A stretch of DNA of 64,000 nt, from the NCBI RefSeq assembly GCF_013487865.1, contig NZ_CP047409.1, positions 682,001 through 746,000 of the forward strand, read 5' to 3'. Made by a program: the position numbers and the translations under genes. Below the pieces are notes generated by a model that was not told where the DNA came from, did not search any database, and was given only the letters and a program-made list of their open reading frames with translations. The stretch's first letter is position 1. The number at the start of each line of letters is the position of its first letter. This DNA is from Lactobacillus johnsonii (lineage in GTDB: Bacteria; Bacillota; Bacilli; Lactobacillales; Lactobacillaceae). Shown here piece by piece: positions 35,915 to 45,285 of this stretch.

Positions 35915-36016
35915 GTTGTATTTGTGGAAACCTCACATCTGCAACCGCACGTTTATGAGGTTAGAAGAGAATTAACGTTAATTCCACCTCATGCGGCGAG
36001 TCTAAGTATTTTTTCG
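35915..36016 (+). ncRNA. ribosomal protein L21 leader (autoregulatory mRNA element)
   Basis: The position between promoter and rplU and the length fit the L21 leader of Firmicutes. Mutually exclusive pairings are visible: CCTCA (35931-35935) with TGAGG (35956-35960), or TGAGG with the second CCTCA (35987-35991). CCGCA (35945-35949) can pair with TGCGG (35992-35996). GAATTAACGTTAATTC is a further self-complementary hairpin. Assignment to the Rfam family is from position and layout, not a covariance search. Confidence 0.7.
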
Positions 36017-36027
36017 GAGGTGTACAA

Positions 36028-36339
36028 ATGTACGCAGTTATTAAAACCGGTGGTAAGCAATACAAGGTTGCTAAGGGCGACAGCGTTTTTGTTGAAAAAC
36101 TTGAAGTTAAGCCTGGTGACGAAGTAACTTTTGATGAAGTTATTCTTGTAAACGATGGTAAATCAACTAAGATTGGTACTCCAGTAGTTGAAGGTGCTAA
36201 AGTTGTTGCTAAAGTTGAAAAGCAAGGCAAAGAAAAGAAAGTTGTTACTTTCAAGTACAAGCCTAAGAAGCACTCACACACTAAGTATGGTCACCGTCAA
36301 CCTTACACTAAGGTAACTATCGAAAGCATTGAAGCTTAA
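36028..36339 (+). CDS. rplU: 50S ribosomal protein L21
   Basis: 103 residues, [18 protein letters not shown] at the N-terminus and [22 protein letters not shown] at the C-terminus, fully typical. Binds 23S rRNA with L20. Behind GGAGGTG, after a structured leader. The next gene is rpmA only 19 bp later; the prp (ysxB) gene usually found between them in Firmicutes is absent. Confidence 0.99.
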   Translation: MYAVIKTGGKQYKVAKGDSVFVEKLEVKPGDEVTFDEVILVNDGKSTKIGTPVVEGAKVVAKVEKQGKEKKVVTFKYKPKKHSHTKYGHRQPYTKVTIESIEA

Positions 36340-36358
36340 TTAAGGGGTGAAACAAATT

Positions 36359-36658
36359 ATGATGATTAATAATCTTGAAGCACTTAAATTATTTGCCCAC
36401 CACAAGGGTGGTGGTTCAACTGCTAACGGTCGTAACTCAGCTGGTCGTCGTTTAGGCGCAAAGCGTGCTGATGGTCAAAAGATCAATGCAGGTTCAATTA
36501 TTTTCCGTCAACGCGGTACTAAGATCCACCCAGGTAAGAACGTTGGTATTGGTGGCGACGACACTTTGTTTGCTTTAACTAGTGGCGTTGTTAAATTCGA
36601 ACGTTTGGGCAGAGATCGTAAACAAGTTTCTGTTTACCCAGTTGAAGAAGCAAAATAA
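36359..36658 (+). CDS. rpmA: 50S ribosomal protein L27
   Basis: 99 residues from ATG 36359 (SD AAGGGG; the upstream GTG overlaps it). The core [20 protein letters not shown] and the rest are canonical. It has an N-terminal extension [13 protein letters not shown] before HHK. In many Firmicutes such an extension (ending LNLQFFA) is removed by the Prp protease to expose the N-terminus that reaches the peptidyl-transferase centre. Here the extension is divergent (LEALKLFA) and no prp gene sits beside it. Confidence 0.97.
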   Translation: MMINNLEALKLFAHHKGGGSTANGRNSAGRRLGAKRADGQKINAGSIIFRQRGTKIHPGKNVGIGGDDTLFALTSGVVKFERLGRDRKQVSVYPVEEAK

Positions 36659-36670
36659 TTTTCTTTTGCA

Positions 36671-36707
36671 GGCTGGACGTCCCTAAGGAACGTTCAGTCT
36701 TTTTTTA
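36671..36707 (+). terminator. terminator after rpmA
   Basis: GGCTGGACGTCCC (36671-36683) pairs with GGAACGTTCAGTC (36687-36699) using several G-U pairs, followed by seven or more T residues. Confidence 0.85.
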
Positions 36708-36730
36708 TCTACTCAGGAGGATCCAAGCCT

Positions 36731-37840
36731 ATGTCTTCAGATCAAGAGTTATTAACTTTACTTAATAATCGAATTAGTAAAACTACTAAATTGATTAAAG
36801 AAAAGCAGGCAGATGCGTTAGTCATTTTTAATCAAGCTAATTATCGCTTTTTAACCAATTTTTCTGGTGAAGAAGCTGAACTTATTTTAACTGCAAATGG
36901 AGATCGCATTTTATTATCTGATTCACGTTTCAAAGATCAAATTCGCCATCAGGCACCTGGCGAAATGAAGGTAGTTATGCAAACTATGGACGTGATAAAA
37001 GAAATTGCCGGCCAACTAAAGCAGCTAGATGTTAAAACTGTTCTAGTTGAAGGAGAATTTATTTCTGCAACTCAATTTGAGGCTCTTAAGCAGGCTTGTC
37101 CTGATCTTAATTTTATTTTAAATGCTGAATTAGTAGAAACAGTTCGTAACATAAAAGATGAGCTAGAATTAGAAACTTTGCAAAAGGCAATTGATATTTC
37201 AGCTCAAAGTTTTAAAGAAATTTTGCCTTTAATTGAGCCGGGTGTTAGTGAGCGTGCTATTGGAGCAAAATTAGATTATTTGTTCAAAATGAATGGTGGA
37301 GATGGCCCTTCGTTTGAGACAATAATTGCTTCCGGATACCGCGGTAGTTGGGCCCATGGTGTTGCGAGTGATAAAAAGATTCAAAAAGGTGAATTAATTG
37401 TAATTGACTTTGGAAGTTTTTATCATGGTTATACCGCAGATATTACTAGAACAGTTGCTTTAGGCCAAGTAGAGCCTGAACTAGAAAAAATATATTATAT
37501 TGTACTAGAAGCACAAAAACGGGGAATTGCAGCTGCAATTGCTGGAAATACTGGTAAAGATATCGATCAAGCTGGTAGAAACTACATTAAAGAGCAAGGA
37601 TATGGAGAGTACTTTGGTCACGGTATTGGTCATGGAATTGGCTTAGAAGTGCATGAACTCTGTACGCCAGCAATGCCATATAGTAAAGAAGTTATGAAAA
37701 ATAATATGGCAATCACGGTTGAGCCAGGAATTTATTTGCCAGACCGTGGCGGTGTTAGAATTGAAGATGATGTTTTAATTAAAGATAATCATCCATATGT
37801 GATGTCACAGTTGCCAAAAGATGAACTTTTAATCTTATAA
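36731..37840 (+). CDS. M24-family Xaa-Pro peptidase
   Basis: 369 residues of the pita-bread fold. Metal ligands: two Asp in VIDFGSFYHGYTADITRT, His in GHGIGHGIG, Glu in TVEPGIYL and Glu in VRIEDDV. The N-terminal creatinase-like domain is present. Family members cleave X-Pro bonds at the N-terminus (aminopeptidase P or prolidase type). The position directly before efp is conserved in Firmicutes. SD CAGGAGGA before ATG 36731. Confidence 0.92.
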   Translation: MSSDQELLTLLNNRISKTTKLIKEKQADALVIFNQANYRFLTNFSGEEAELILTANGDRILLSDSRFKDQIRHQAPGEMKVVMQTMDVIKEIAGQLKQLDVKTVLVEGEFISATQFEALKQACPDLNFILNAELVETVRNIKDELELETLQKAIDISAQSFKEILPLIEPGVSERAIGAKLDYLFKMNGGDGPSFETIIASGYRGSWAHGVASDKKIQKGELIVIDFGSFYHGYTADITRTVALGQVEPELEKIYYIVLEAQKRGIAAAIAGNTGKDIDQAGRNYIKEQGYGEYFGHGIGHGIGLEVHELCTPAMPYSKEVMKNNMAITVEPGIYLPDRGGVRIEDDVLIKDNHPYVMSQLPKDELLIL

Positions 37841-37924
37841 TTTTGTGTAATTATGCGGTTAATGTTGCGAAACAATAGATAAGATTGGTAATATAAATAA
37901 GTGTAGAAATGAGGTAATTTTACT

Positions 37925-38494
37925 ATGACAATGATCTCAGTTAATGAATTTAAAAATGGATTAACTATTGAATATAACAATGATTTATGGCGTATTGTTG
38001 AATTCCAACACGTTAAGCCAGGTAAAGGTAGTGCCTTTGTTCGTTCAAAACTTAAGAGTTTAAGAACTGGTGCAGTTCAAGAATATACTTTCCGTTCAAC
38101 TGCTAAAGTAAATACTGCTGATATTCAAACTAAGGCAATGCAATACTTATACAATGATGGTACAAGTTTTGTATTTATGGATACTAATACTTATGAACAA
38201 CTTGAAATTCCAGAAGCTCAAGTTGAAAGAGAATCTAAGTTCTTGAAAGAAAACATGGTAGTTAACGTTATTACTCATGAAGGTGAGACTTTGGGTGTTG
38301 ATTTACCAAATACAGTTGATCTTGAAGTTGCAGAAACTGAACCTAATATTAAGGGTGATACATCTTCCGGTGGTGGTAAGCCAGCAACTATGGAAACTGG
38401 CTTAGTAGTTAACGTACCATTCTTTATTAATCAAGGTGATGTATTAACTATTAATACTGCTGATGGTACTTACGTTTCTCGTGCTAATAAATAG
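37925..38494 (+). CDS. efp: elongation factor P
   Basis: 189 residues, three OB-like domains. The [16 protein letters not shown] loop carries the modification site, K34 by the start used here. EF-P rescues ribosomes stalled at polyproline. ATG 37925 has SD GAGGTAA; ATG 37931 (MISVNEF) matches the usual family N-terminus and is possible. A promoter (TTGCGA ... TAATAT) precedes it. Confidence 0.98.
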   Translation: MTMISVNEFKNGLTIEYNNDLWRIVEFQHVKPGKGSAFVRSKLKSLRTGAVQEYTFRSTAKVNTADIQTKAMQYLYNDGTSFVFMDTNTYEQLEIPEAQVERESKFLKENMVVNVITHEGETLGVDLPNTVDLEVAETEPNIKGDTSSGGGKPATMETGLVVNVPFFINQGDVLTINTADGTYVSRANK

Positions 38495-38511
38495 TTTTTG
38501 AGGTAAAAAAT

Positions 38512-38952
38512 ATGGCTGATAATTCAACGATTCTTTTATCAAGCAATGACAAAGGCGATGAAACCCGAGTTGACCTTGGTGTTTTAGAGGTTATTCTAGG
38601 AATTGCTGCCAGAAAAGTCGATGGCGTCAGCGAAATGCGTGGGACGCTAAAAACTGGCATCGATACTCTTTTTGGTCGTTCTAACCAAGGTAAAGGTGTT
38701 TCCCTAAGTGTTGAAGACGATAAGTTAACTGCTGATGTTTATACTTATCTTGACTACGGTGTAAATGTGCCAAAAGTATGCGTCCAACTGCAAAAAAATC
38801 TAACTTTGCAATTGAAGCAAATGACAGATTTAGATTTAACTCAAATTAATGTTCATGTAGTTGGCTTGGTTTCAGAAACAGACGAAACTGAAGTAAAGGC
38901 TGACACAGAAGCACTTTTCCCAGATGATAAAGAGGACGAGGCTAAAGACTAA
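38512..38952 (+). CDS. Asp23/Gls24-family protein (YqhY)
   Basis: 146 residues. The Asp23/Gls24 domain is clear (VDLGVLEVILGIAARKVDGVSEM, YLDYGVNVPKVCVQLQKNL). The acidic C-terminal tail is usual. In Bacillus yqhY lies beside accBC and affects fatty-acid synthesis; here it sits between efp and nusB, the common lactobacillus order. SD TGAGGTAA. Confidence 0.92.
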   Translation: MADNSTILLSSNDKGDETRVDLGVLEVILGIAARKVDGVSEMRGTLKTGIDTLFGRSNQGKGVSLSVEDDKLTADVYTYLDYGVNVPKVCVQLQKNLTLQLKQMTDLDLTQINVHVVGLVSETDETEVKADTEALFPDDKEDEAKD

Positions 38953-39354
38953 ATGACACAGCATGAGATGAGAAGAATTGCTATGCAAGCAATTTATTTG
39001 GCTAACCAAGGTAAATTAACTGATGCAGAGGAAGTTTGTCAAAAAGCTTTAAAGGCTTTGGAATTGAAAGATTTCCCAGACTATTCTACAGAATTAGTTA
39101 ATGGTGTTTTAGCAAATAAAGAAGCACTTGATGAGCAATTAAGTAAATATTTAAAAAAGGGTTGGCGTCTTAATAGAATTAACGAAATTGACTTGGCAAT
39201 CCTTGAAGTAGCTCTTTATGAAATGCAAAAGAGCAAAGTAATTGATCCGGTAGCTGCTTTAAATGAAGCGTTAAATTTATGTGATGAATTTAGCTCTAAG
39301 GAATCTAAAAAGTTTATTAATGGTCTCTTGGCCAATTTCATTAAGAAAGACTAA
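38953..39354 (+). CDS. nusB: transcription antitermination factor NusB
   Basis: 133 residues, all-helical. RRIAMQAIYLANQG at the start and INEIDLAILEVALYEM, VAALNEALNLCDEFSSKESKKFINGLLANF toward the C-terminus are the NusB signatures. Works with NusE/S10 at boxA sites in rRNA operons. Its ATG follows the upstream stop at once. A terminator lies three bases after its stop. Confidence 0.97.
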   Translation: MTQHEMRRIAMQAIYLANQGKLTDAEEVCQKALKALELKDFPDYSTELVNGVLANKEALDEQLSKYLKKGWRLNRINEIDLAILEVALYEMQKSKVIDPVAALNEALNLCDEFSSKESKKFINGLLANFIKKD

Positions 39355-39360
39355 CTAATG

Positions 39361-39388
39361 AGTCGGCTCGTTGAGCCGACTTTTTTTA
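39361..39388 (+). terminator. terminator between nusB and folD
   Basis: AGTCGGCTC (39361-39369) / GAGCCGACT (39373-39381), 3-base loop, then T residues. Only about 12 bp separate it from the folD start, so folD transcription either reads through it or starts elsewhere. Confidence 0.93.
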
Positions 39389-39400
39389 TGAGGTGATTAA

Positions 39401-40249
39401 GTGAAAAAATTACTAGAAGGAAAAACTCCTGCAAATGAAATTAAAGAGAACTTGATAGAAGAAATAAAAAAATTAAAAAGTGACGGAATAAATCCAACTT
39501 TATGCGTAATAGAAGTTGGAGATGATCCGGCAAGCAAAATTTATTTGCGAGTTAAAAGAAACTTAGCTAAAAAAGTAGGAATTAAGGAAATAGGACTGCA
39601 TTTTCCCGCTAATACTTCTCAAGCTGAACTTCTAGAAAAAATTGAAGACCTTAATCAAGATCCAAGTATTAATGGAATAATGGTGCAATTGCCCGTTCCT
39701 CCTCAAATTGATCCAAGGGCTATTTTTGAAACAATTGCTCCAGAAAAAGATGCGGATGGATTTTCACCTCTTAACTTAGGGCGTCTCTGGGAAGGACAGA
39801 GTGATATAATCCCAGCAACAGTTCGCAGTATTTTAACCTTAATTGACTATTATGGAATTGAGATGGCCGGTAAAAATACAGTAATTATTGGTCGTAGCGT
39901 AATTGTAGGAAAGCCCTTAGCTGCAGTTTTAGTTGAACGGGATGCAACTGTTACGATTGCCCATTCAAAAACAAAAAATTTATCAGAGCTAACTAAAAAT
40001 GCTGATGTGATTATTTCGGATGTGGGTAAAGCACATTTAGTAACTGAGGATATGGTAAAAGAGGGAGCAGTTATAATCGATGTTGGGATGAACCGTGAGA
40101 ATGGTAAATTAATGGGAGATGTCGACTTCGATATGGTTGCTCCGAAAGCTAAAGCAATTACACCGGTACCCGGAGGAGTAGGTCCCTTAACAGTTGCCAG
40201 TTTAATGAAACAAGCCGTAATTTTGACGAGGAAACAACATGGTAGATAA
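39401..40249 (+). CDS. folD: methylenetetrahydrofolate dehydrogenase/cyclohydrolase
   Basis: 282 residues, bifunctional one-carbon enzyme. Catalytic Lys in PASKIYLRVKRN, GIMVQLPVPP, DADGFSPLNLG and the NADP-binding VIIGRSVIVGKPLAAVL are canonical. GTG start with GAGGTGATT upstream. Overlaps xseA by 11 bases. Confidence 0.98.
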   Translation: MKKLLEGKTPANEIKENLIEEIKKLKSDGINPTLCVIEVGDDPASKIYLRVKRNLAKKVGIKEIGLHFPANTSQAELLEKIEDLNQDPSINGIMVQLPVPPQIDPRAIFETIAPEKDADGFSPLNLGRLWEGQSDIIPATVRSILTLIDYYGIEMAGKNTVIIGRSVIVGKPLAAVLVERDATVTIAHSKTKNLSELTKNADVIISDVGKAHLVTEDMVKEGAVIIDVGMNRENGKLMGDVDFDMVAPKAKAITPVPGGVGPLTVASLMKQAVILTRKQHGR

Positions 40250-41609
40250 TAAAGTTTATCTTTCTGTTAGTGATTTAAATTTTTATATTTCACAAAAGTT
40301 TAAAAATGATCCCTATTTACATAAAGTGTTTTTACAGGGAGAATTGTCTAACTTTAGATTTAGAATGAATTCCCACCAGTATTTTTCATTAAAAGATGAA
40401 AAATCAAAAATTAATGTAGTGATGTTTCGCTCATTTTTTGAAAAATTAAAATTTAAGCCTGAAGAGGGAATGAAGGTTTATGTTAGTGGATATGTAGATG
40501 TTTATGGACCACAGGGATCTTACCAATTTTATGCTCAGACTATGGAGCCAGCAGGTTTAGGAGCTCTTTATGAACAGTTAAGACAATTGCAAGAGAAGCT
40601 TGCAAAGGAGGGATTATTTAATGAAGAACATAAAAAGAAGATCCCCCTATTTCCAGATCGTATTGCAGTTGTAACTAGTGCTTCAGGAGCGGTAATTCAT
40701 GATATTATGGTTACTGCTAATCGCCGTTTTCCTCATGCTGAGATTGATTTGTATCCCGCTAAAGTTCAAGGAGATGAAGCAGCAGATACAATTGTGGCTG
40801 CTTTACAGCAAATTCAAGCTCAAGGCGATAAATATGATGTTGTAATCATTGGGCGTGGCGGTGGATCACTAGAAGATTTATGGCCATTTAATGAAGAAAA
40901 AGTTGTGCGGCAGATTTATGCGATGCAGATGCCAGTGATCAGTTCAGTAGGACATGAAACTGATACAACTTTAGCTGATTTAGTGGCCGATGCTAGAGCA
41001 GCTACTCCAACTGCTGCAGCAGAATATGCAACTCCTAATTTAGTTGATGTACTAACGCAAATTGTTCAATTACGAGCAAGACTTTATGCTGCCGTTCAGG
41101 CCAATATTCATACAAAGCATCAAATTTTAGATCGGTTAAAGAACGCACCAGTTTTACAAGAGCCAACTAGAATTTATGATCAACAAATTCAACAAGTTGA
41201 TATGCTCATCCATCGTCTTAATCAGGCAATGGACAATCGACTACAGCACGATGGATCTACATTACGTTTACTTCAAGAGCGTCTTAAGGCACTCAGTCCT
41301 AGCCGAAAATTAGAGCAACTTGAGCGTGAACGAAATTTTGTAGTATCGAATTTATTTTCAACGATGAATAACTATCTTAAAGATCAAAGAAATAGATTAA
41401 ATCGAGCTATGCAACAATTAGATGATATTAGTCCGTTGAAAACAATTAGTCGAGGATACGTTTATACAACTGATCAAAAAGGAAATACAGTTACTTCAGT
41501 TGACCAGCTAAAAATTGATGAGAAGTTAAAGTTACATTTTAAAGATGGTCAAGTGCAAGTAAATGTAGAAAATATTCGGAGAGAAAAAAATGGCAATCAA
41601 GAAAAATAA
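40239..41609 (+). CDS. xseA: exodeoxyribonuclease VII large subunit
   Basis: 456 residues. N-terminal OB-fold (LQGELSNFRFRMNSHQYFSLKD), catalytic core (SVGHETDTTLADLVADARAATPTAAAE), and a long coiled-coil C-terminal domain. Degrades single-stranded DNA with XseB. Overlaps folD and xseB at its two ends. Confidence 0.98.
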   Translation: MVDNKVYLSVSDLNFYISQKFKNDPYLHKVFLQGELSNFRFRMNSHQYFSLKDEKSKINVVMFRSFFEKLKFKPEEGMKVYVSGYVDVYGPQGSYQFYAQTMEPAGLGALYEQLRQLQEKLAKEGLFNEEHKKKIPLFPDRIAVVTSASGAVIHDIMVTANRRFPHAEIDLYPAKVQGDEAADTIVAALQQIQAQGDKYDVVIIGRGGGSLEDLWPFNEEKVVRQIYAMQMPVISSVGHETDTTLADLVADARAATPTAAAEYATPNLVDVLTQIVQLRARLYAAVQANIHTKHQILDRLKNAPVLQEPTRIYDQQIQQVDMLIHRLNQAMDNRLQHDGSTLRLLQERLKALSPSRKLEQLERERNFVVSNLFSTMNNYLKDQRNRLNRAMQQLDDISPLKTISRGYVYTTDQKGNTVTSVDQLKIDEKLKLHFKDGQVQVNVENIRREKNGNQEK

Positions 41610-41835
41610 TTTTGAAGAACAGTTAAATGAATTACAAGAAATAGTTAATAAGCTTGAAAGTGGTAATGTTCCTCTTGAAGATGCTTTAAGTGAATTTCAA
41701 GCAGGAGTTAAATTAAGCCGAGAATTAGAGAAAAAGCTAAATGATGCAGAACAAACTGTGGCCAAGTTAGTAGATAAAGATGGGAACGAAAAGGCTTTAG
41801 ATCCCCAAAATGCGTCTGCTCCTGAGGAAGAATAA
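41590..41835 (+). CDS. xseB: exodeoxyribonuclease VII small subunit
   Basis: 81 residues with FEEQLNELQEIVNKLESGNVPLEDAL, the family core; acidic tail. Overlaps xseA by 20 bases; the SD (CGGAGAG) lies inside xseA. Confidence 0.97.
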   Translation: MAIKKNNFEEQLNELQEIVNKLESGNVPLEDALSEFQAGVKLSRELEKKLNDAEQTVAKLVDKDGNEKALDPQNASAPEEE

Positions 41836-42702
41836 ATGAAGTTAAAAGATTTTCAAGAAAAATATACACCTCAAATTGACAATTTCTTAAAAGAACATCT
41901 GGTTACTGAAATTGATACTCCAACTTTTAGTAAAATTATGTCTTATTCAGTAATGGCGGGAGGTAAGCGACTACGTCCTTTGCTTTTCTTAGCAACTCTT
42001 GAGACACTAAATCATAAAATTGAAGAGCCAGAATTAAGAATTGCATGTGGAATTGAATTAATTCATACTTATTCTCTAATTCATGATGATTTACCCGCGA
42101 TGGATAATGATGATTATCGTCGCGGAAAACTTACTTCTCATAAAAAATGGGGAGAAGCAGAAGCTATATTAGCTGGAGATGGGTTGCTTCCGTTGGGAAT
42201 TCAATGGATCACCGAGGGGAGTAATTCAGCTGCGTTAGCAATTATTATTTCTCAGGCTGTAGGACCAAATGGGATGGTAGGTGGTCAATATCTTGATATT
42301 GTTACAACTAATAATGATTCAGCTAAAGAAAATGCAAAGATGATTGATCAGATAGAGTGGTTGAAAACAGGCTGCCTAATTGAAGCAAGTGTTAGAATGG
42401 CTGCAATTTATGCTGGTGCAACTGATTCTGAGCTTAATAGATTAGACAACTTCAGCAAGCGTTTTGGAAGATCTTATCAAATCTATGATGATTTGGTAGA
42501 TGTAGTAGAGACAGCAACTGAAGCGGGAAAAGCTACTCATAAGGATGCAACAGAAGGTAAAAATAATACTTTAACTTTGCTTGGGATTGAAGCTAGTCGT
42601 AAACAACTTATAGAAATGATTGAATCAGGAAGAAAAGCTATAGAAGTTTTTGAACAACCTTTATTAGGTGAATTTTTTAATTTGTATCAGAAGGTATTAT
42701 AG
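41836..42702 (+). CDS. ispA: polyprenyl (farnesyl/geranyl) diphosphate synthase
   Basis: 288 residues. First Asp-rich motif DDLPAMDNDD with GGKRLRP before it; second motif YDDLVDVVE. Head-to-tail condensation of IPP with allylic diphosphates to supply undecaprenyl and quinone precursors. Chain length is most likely C15 by gene context (xseAB-ispA). Begins immediately after the xseB stop. Confidence 0.94.
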   Translation: MKLKDFQEKYTPQIDNFLKEHLVTEIDTPTFSKIMSYSVMAGGKRLRPLLFLATLETLNHKIEEPELRIACGIELIHTYSLIHDDLPAMDNDDYRRGKLTSHKKWGEAEAILAGDGLLPLGIQWITEGSNSAALAIIISQAVGPNGMVGGQYLDIVTTNNDSAKENAKMIDQIEWLKTGCLIEASVRMAAIYAGATDSELNRLDNFSKRFGRSYQIYDDLVDVVETATEAGKATHKDATEGKNNTLTLLGIEASRKQLIEMIESGRKAIEVFEQPLLGEFFNLYQKVL

Positions 42703-42705
42703 TAA

Positions 42706-43518
42706 ATGTCTAAAAAGCGTGCAGATGTATTGTTGTTTGAACAAGGTCTTTTTAATTCTCGTAGTCAAGCTCAAAGAGCTATTATGGCTGGATTAGTTAA
42801 TGACCATAATCATCAAAGAATTGATAAAAGTGGAGAAAAATTTCCTGAAGATGAAGTTTTTCATATAAAAGATGATGGTAAAAAATATGTTTCCCGTGGA
42901 GGATTCAAATTAGAAAAAGCCCTGCAAGTATTTAATATTGATTTGAAAGGGAAAATTTGCCTTGATATTGGAGCATCCACTGGTGGTTTTACCGATGTTG
43001 CCTTACAAAATGGGGCTAAGTTAGTCTATGCCTTAGATGTAGGATATAATCAACTGGCTTGGAAGTTACGAGATAATCCTCAAGTTGTAGTAATGGAAAA
43101 ACAGAATTTTCGCTACAGTAAGCCAGTCGACTTCACTGATGGATTGCCTGATTTTGCAATGACAGATGTTTCCTTTATCTCATTAGATTTAATTATGCCG
43201 CCAATGTATGAAATTTTAAAAGATAAATGCGATGCAGTGTGTTTAATTAAGCCACAATTTGAAGCAGGTCCTGAGAATGTAGGTAAGCATGGGATTGTTC
43301 ATGATCATGAAGTTCATGCAAATGTTATTAACCATACCATGAAAGTTGCTCAAAAAATAGGGTTTAATATTTTGGGAGTAGACTATTCACCAATTAAAGG
43401 TGGTAAAGGAAATATTGAATTTCTTATTCATTTAGGAAAAGACATAGCAAATCCAGGTCAAGACTTATGGAAAGGTAATCCTTCCGATGTAGTTCAACGT
43501 GCAGTTAATGGCCTTTAG
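42706..43518 (+). CDS. TlyA-family rRNA methyltransferase (hemolysin A-like)
   Basis: 270 residues. N-terminal S4 RNA-binding domain (RADVLLFEQGLFNSRSQAQRAIMAGLV) and a FtsJ-like SAM methyltransferase (CLDIGASTGGFTDVALQNGA, KPQFEAG). TlyA proteins 2'-O-methylate 16S/23S rRNA; the hemolysin name is historical. In many Firmicutes argR/ahrC separates this gene from recN; here only 10 bp do. Confidence 0.93.
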   Translation: MSKKRADVLLFEQGLFNSRSQAQRAIMAGLVNDHNHQRIDKSGEKFPEDEVFHIKDDGKKYVSRGGFKLEKALQVFNIDLKGKICLDIGASTGGFTDVALQNGAKLVYALDVGYNQLAWKLRDNPQVVVMEKQNFRYSKPVDFTDGLPDFAMTDVSFISLDLIMPPMYEILKDKCDAVCLIKPQFEAGPENVGKHGIVHDHEVHANVINHTMKVAQKIGFNILGVDYSPIKGGKGNIEFLIHLGKDIANPGQDLWKGNPSDVVQRAVNGL

Positions 43519-43528
43519 GTGAGATAAA

Positions 43529-45208
43529 ATGTTAGTTGAATTAGATATTAAAAATTTTGCAATCATTAAAACTTTAAAAGTTCGCTTTCAAGAAAAAATG
43601 ACTGTTCTCATTGGAGAAACTGGTGCTGGTAAATCAATTATTATTGATGCTGTCTCTCTACTCTTAGGAAGTCGTGCGCAAAGTGAAATGATTCGCTCGG
43701 GTGAAGAGAAGGCGGTCATCACTGGTTTATTTGTGTTAAGCGAACAAAAGGATCTTATTGAAGATTTATGTGAAAAATATGGTCTGCCTTTTGAAGATGA
43801 TCAGCTAATAATTAGCCGAGAATTAACACATAAGGGAAGAAATGTAGTTAGAATTAATGGGCAGCTGACTACAATCAATGTTTTACGTGAAATTGGACGA
43901 AATTTAGTTGATATTCATGGTCAAAATGATCAACAAATTTTAATGGATCAAGATCGACAAATAGATTTGATTGATAATTATGCAGAGCCTGAATTTAAGA
44001 AAGAATTGCACAGCTATAAAGTTGACTTTGAAAAATGGCGTCATCTTACTTCTCAACTCCGTAAGTTAAGAGAAGATGCTCAAGAAATTGCTCAAAAACA
44101 GGATATTTTGGAATTTCAAAATAATGAACTAGAAAGTGCTGATTTGAACGATCCAAATGAAGATGAGAAGCTAGAAGAAGAATTTAATGAGCTCAATAAT
44201 TATCAAAAAATTGCAGATACAGCTAATTATTTTATGCAATTATACGATGATGATGAACATGGACTAGCTACTTTACTTGGGGATGCACAAAATGCTGCTG
44301 AAGATTTGAGTAATTATGGTAAAAAATTTGAAAATTTTGCTACCAGCCTTAATGATGGTATTTATTCTTTAAATGATGCTCGTAGTGAACTATCTACTTT
44401 AATGGATCAAATGGACTTTGACGAAGAGCGATATCAATATGTTTCTAGTCGATTAGATACATTGAATACTTTGAAGAAAAAATACGGCCCAACTTTAGAC
44501 GATGTTTTTAAATTTGCACAAAAGGTTAAAAGTGAACTAAATAAGTTTGAAACTGGAGATTTAGACGAGGGAAAAATCCAAAAAGAACTCGCAATCATTG
44601 AAAAAAGCCTTAGTCAAAAAGCCCAAAATTTACATGAACAGAGAGAAAAGATTGCTCGCGATCTTGAAGAAAAAATAAAAAAAGAATTAGCTGATCTGTA
44701 TATGGAAAAAGCACGCTTTTCTATTAGAATTAATGAGACTAATTCATTTACAAAACTTGGAACTGATGAAGTTATCTTTATGATTGCACCTAATCCTGGT
44801 GAAGCTTTGATGCCATTAGTCAAAATAGTATCTGGCGGTGAACAATCACGTTTAATTTTGGCATTAAAAGCAATCTTTAGTCGTGTAGAACCAGTTGGAA
44901 CCATGATTTTTGATGAAATTGATACTGGAGTTTCAGGCAGAGTTTCAGCAGCAATTGGTAAAAAGATGCATGCAATTGGTCAAGAAAAACAAGTTATTAC
45001 AATTACTCACTCCCCACAGGTGGCTGCTGCTGGAGATCAACGTTATTCAGTTGTAAAGCAAGTTAAAGATGGAGCTACTTATACTCAAGTCGGTCCGCTT
45101 ACGCAAGAAGAAGCAATTACTGCAATTGCTCAGATGATGGCAGGCTCTGATGTAACGGATGCTGCTAAGAGAAATGCAGCTGATTTAATGGAAAGTTTTA
45201 AAGAATAA
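43529..45208 (+). CDS. recN: DNA repair protein RecN
   Basis: 559 residues, SMC-like ATPase. Walker A GETGAGKSIIIDA (about 31-43), long coiled coil, signature SGGEQSRLILALKAIF and Walker B MIFDEIDTGVSG. Acts at double-strand breaks. End of a long operon; its own terminator hairpin is split by an IS150-type insertion. Confidence 0.98.
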   Translation: MLVELDIKNFAIIKTLKVRFQEKMTVLIGETGAGKSIIIDAVSLLLGSRAQSEMIRSGEEKAVITGLFVLSEQKDLIEDLCEKYGLPFEDDQLIISRELTHKGRNVVRINGQLTTINVLREIGRNLVDIHGQNDQQILMDQDRQIDLIDNYAEPEFKKELHSYKVDFEKWRHLTSQLRKLREDAQEIAQKQDILEFQNNELESADLNDPNEDEKLEEEFNELNNYQKIADTANYFMQLYDDDEHGLATLLGDAQNAAEDLSNYGKKFENFATSLNDGIYSLNDARSELSTLMDQMDFDEERYQYVSSRLDTLNTLKKKYGPTLDDVFKFAQKVKSELNKFETGDLDEGKIQKELAIIEKSLSQKAQNLHEQREKIARDLEEKIKKELADLYMEKARFSIRINETNSFTKLGTDEVIFMIAPNPGEALMPLVKIVSGGEQSRLILALKAIFSRVEPVGTMIFDEIDTGVSGRVSAAIGKKMHAIGQEKQVITITHSPQVAAAGDQRYSVVKQVKDGATYTQVGPLTQEEAITAIAQMMAGSDVTDAAKRNAADLMESFKE

Positions 45209-45285
45209 AATAAAAAGGACTTCTCAGTTTTGAAGTGCCTCATAATTGTTAGACATAAAATCTAATAATTATGAGGTATTTTTTT

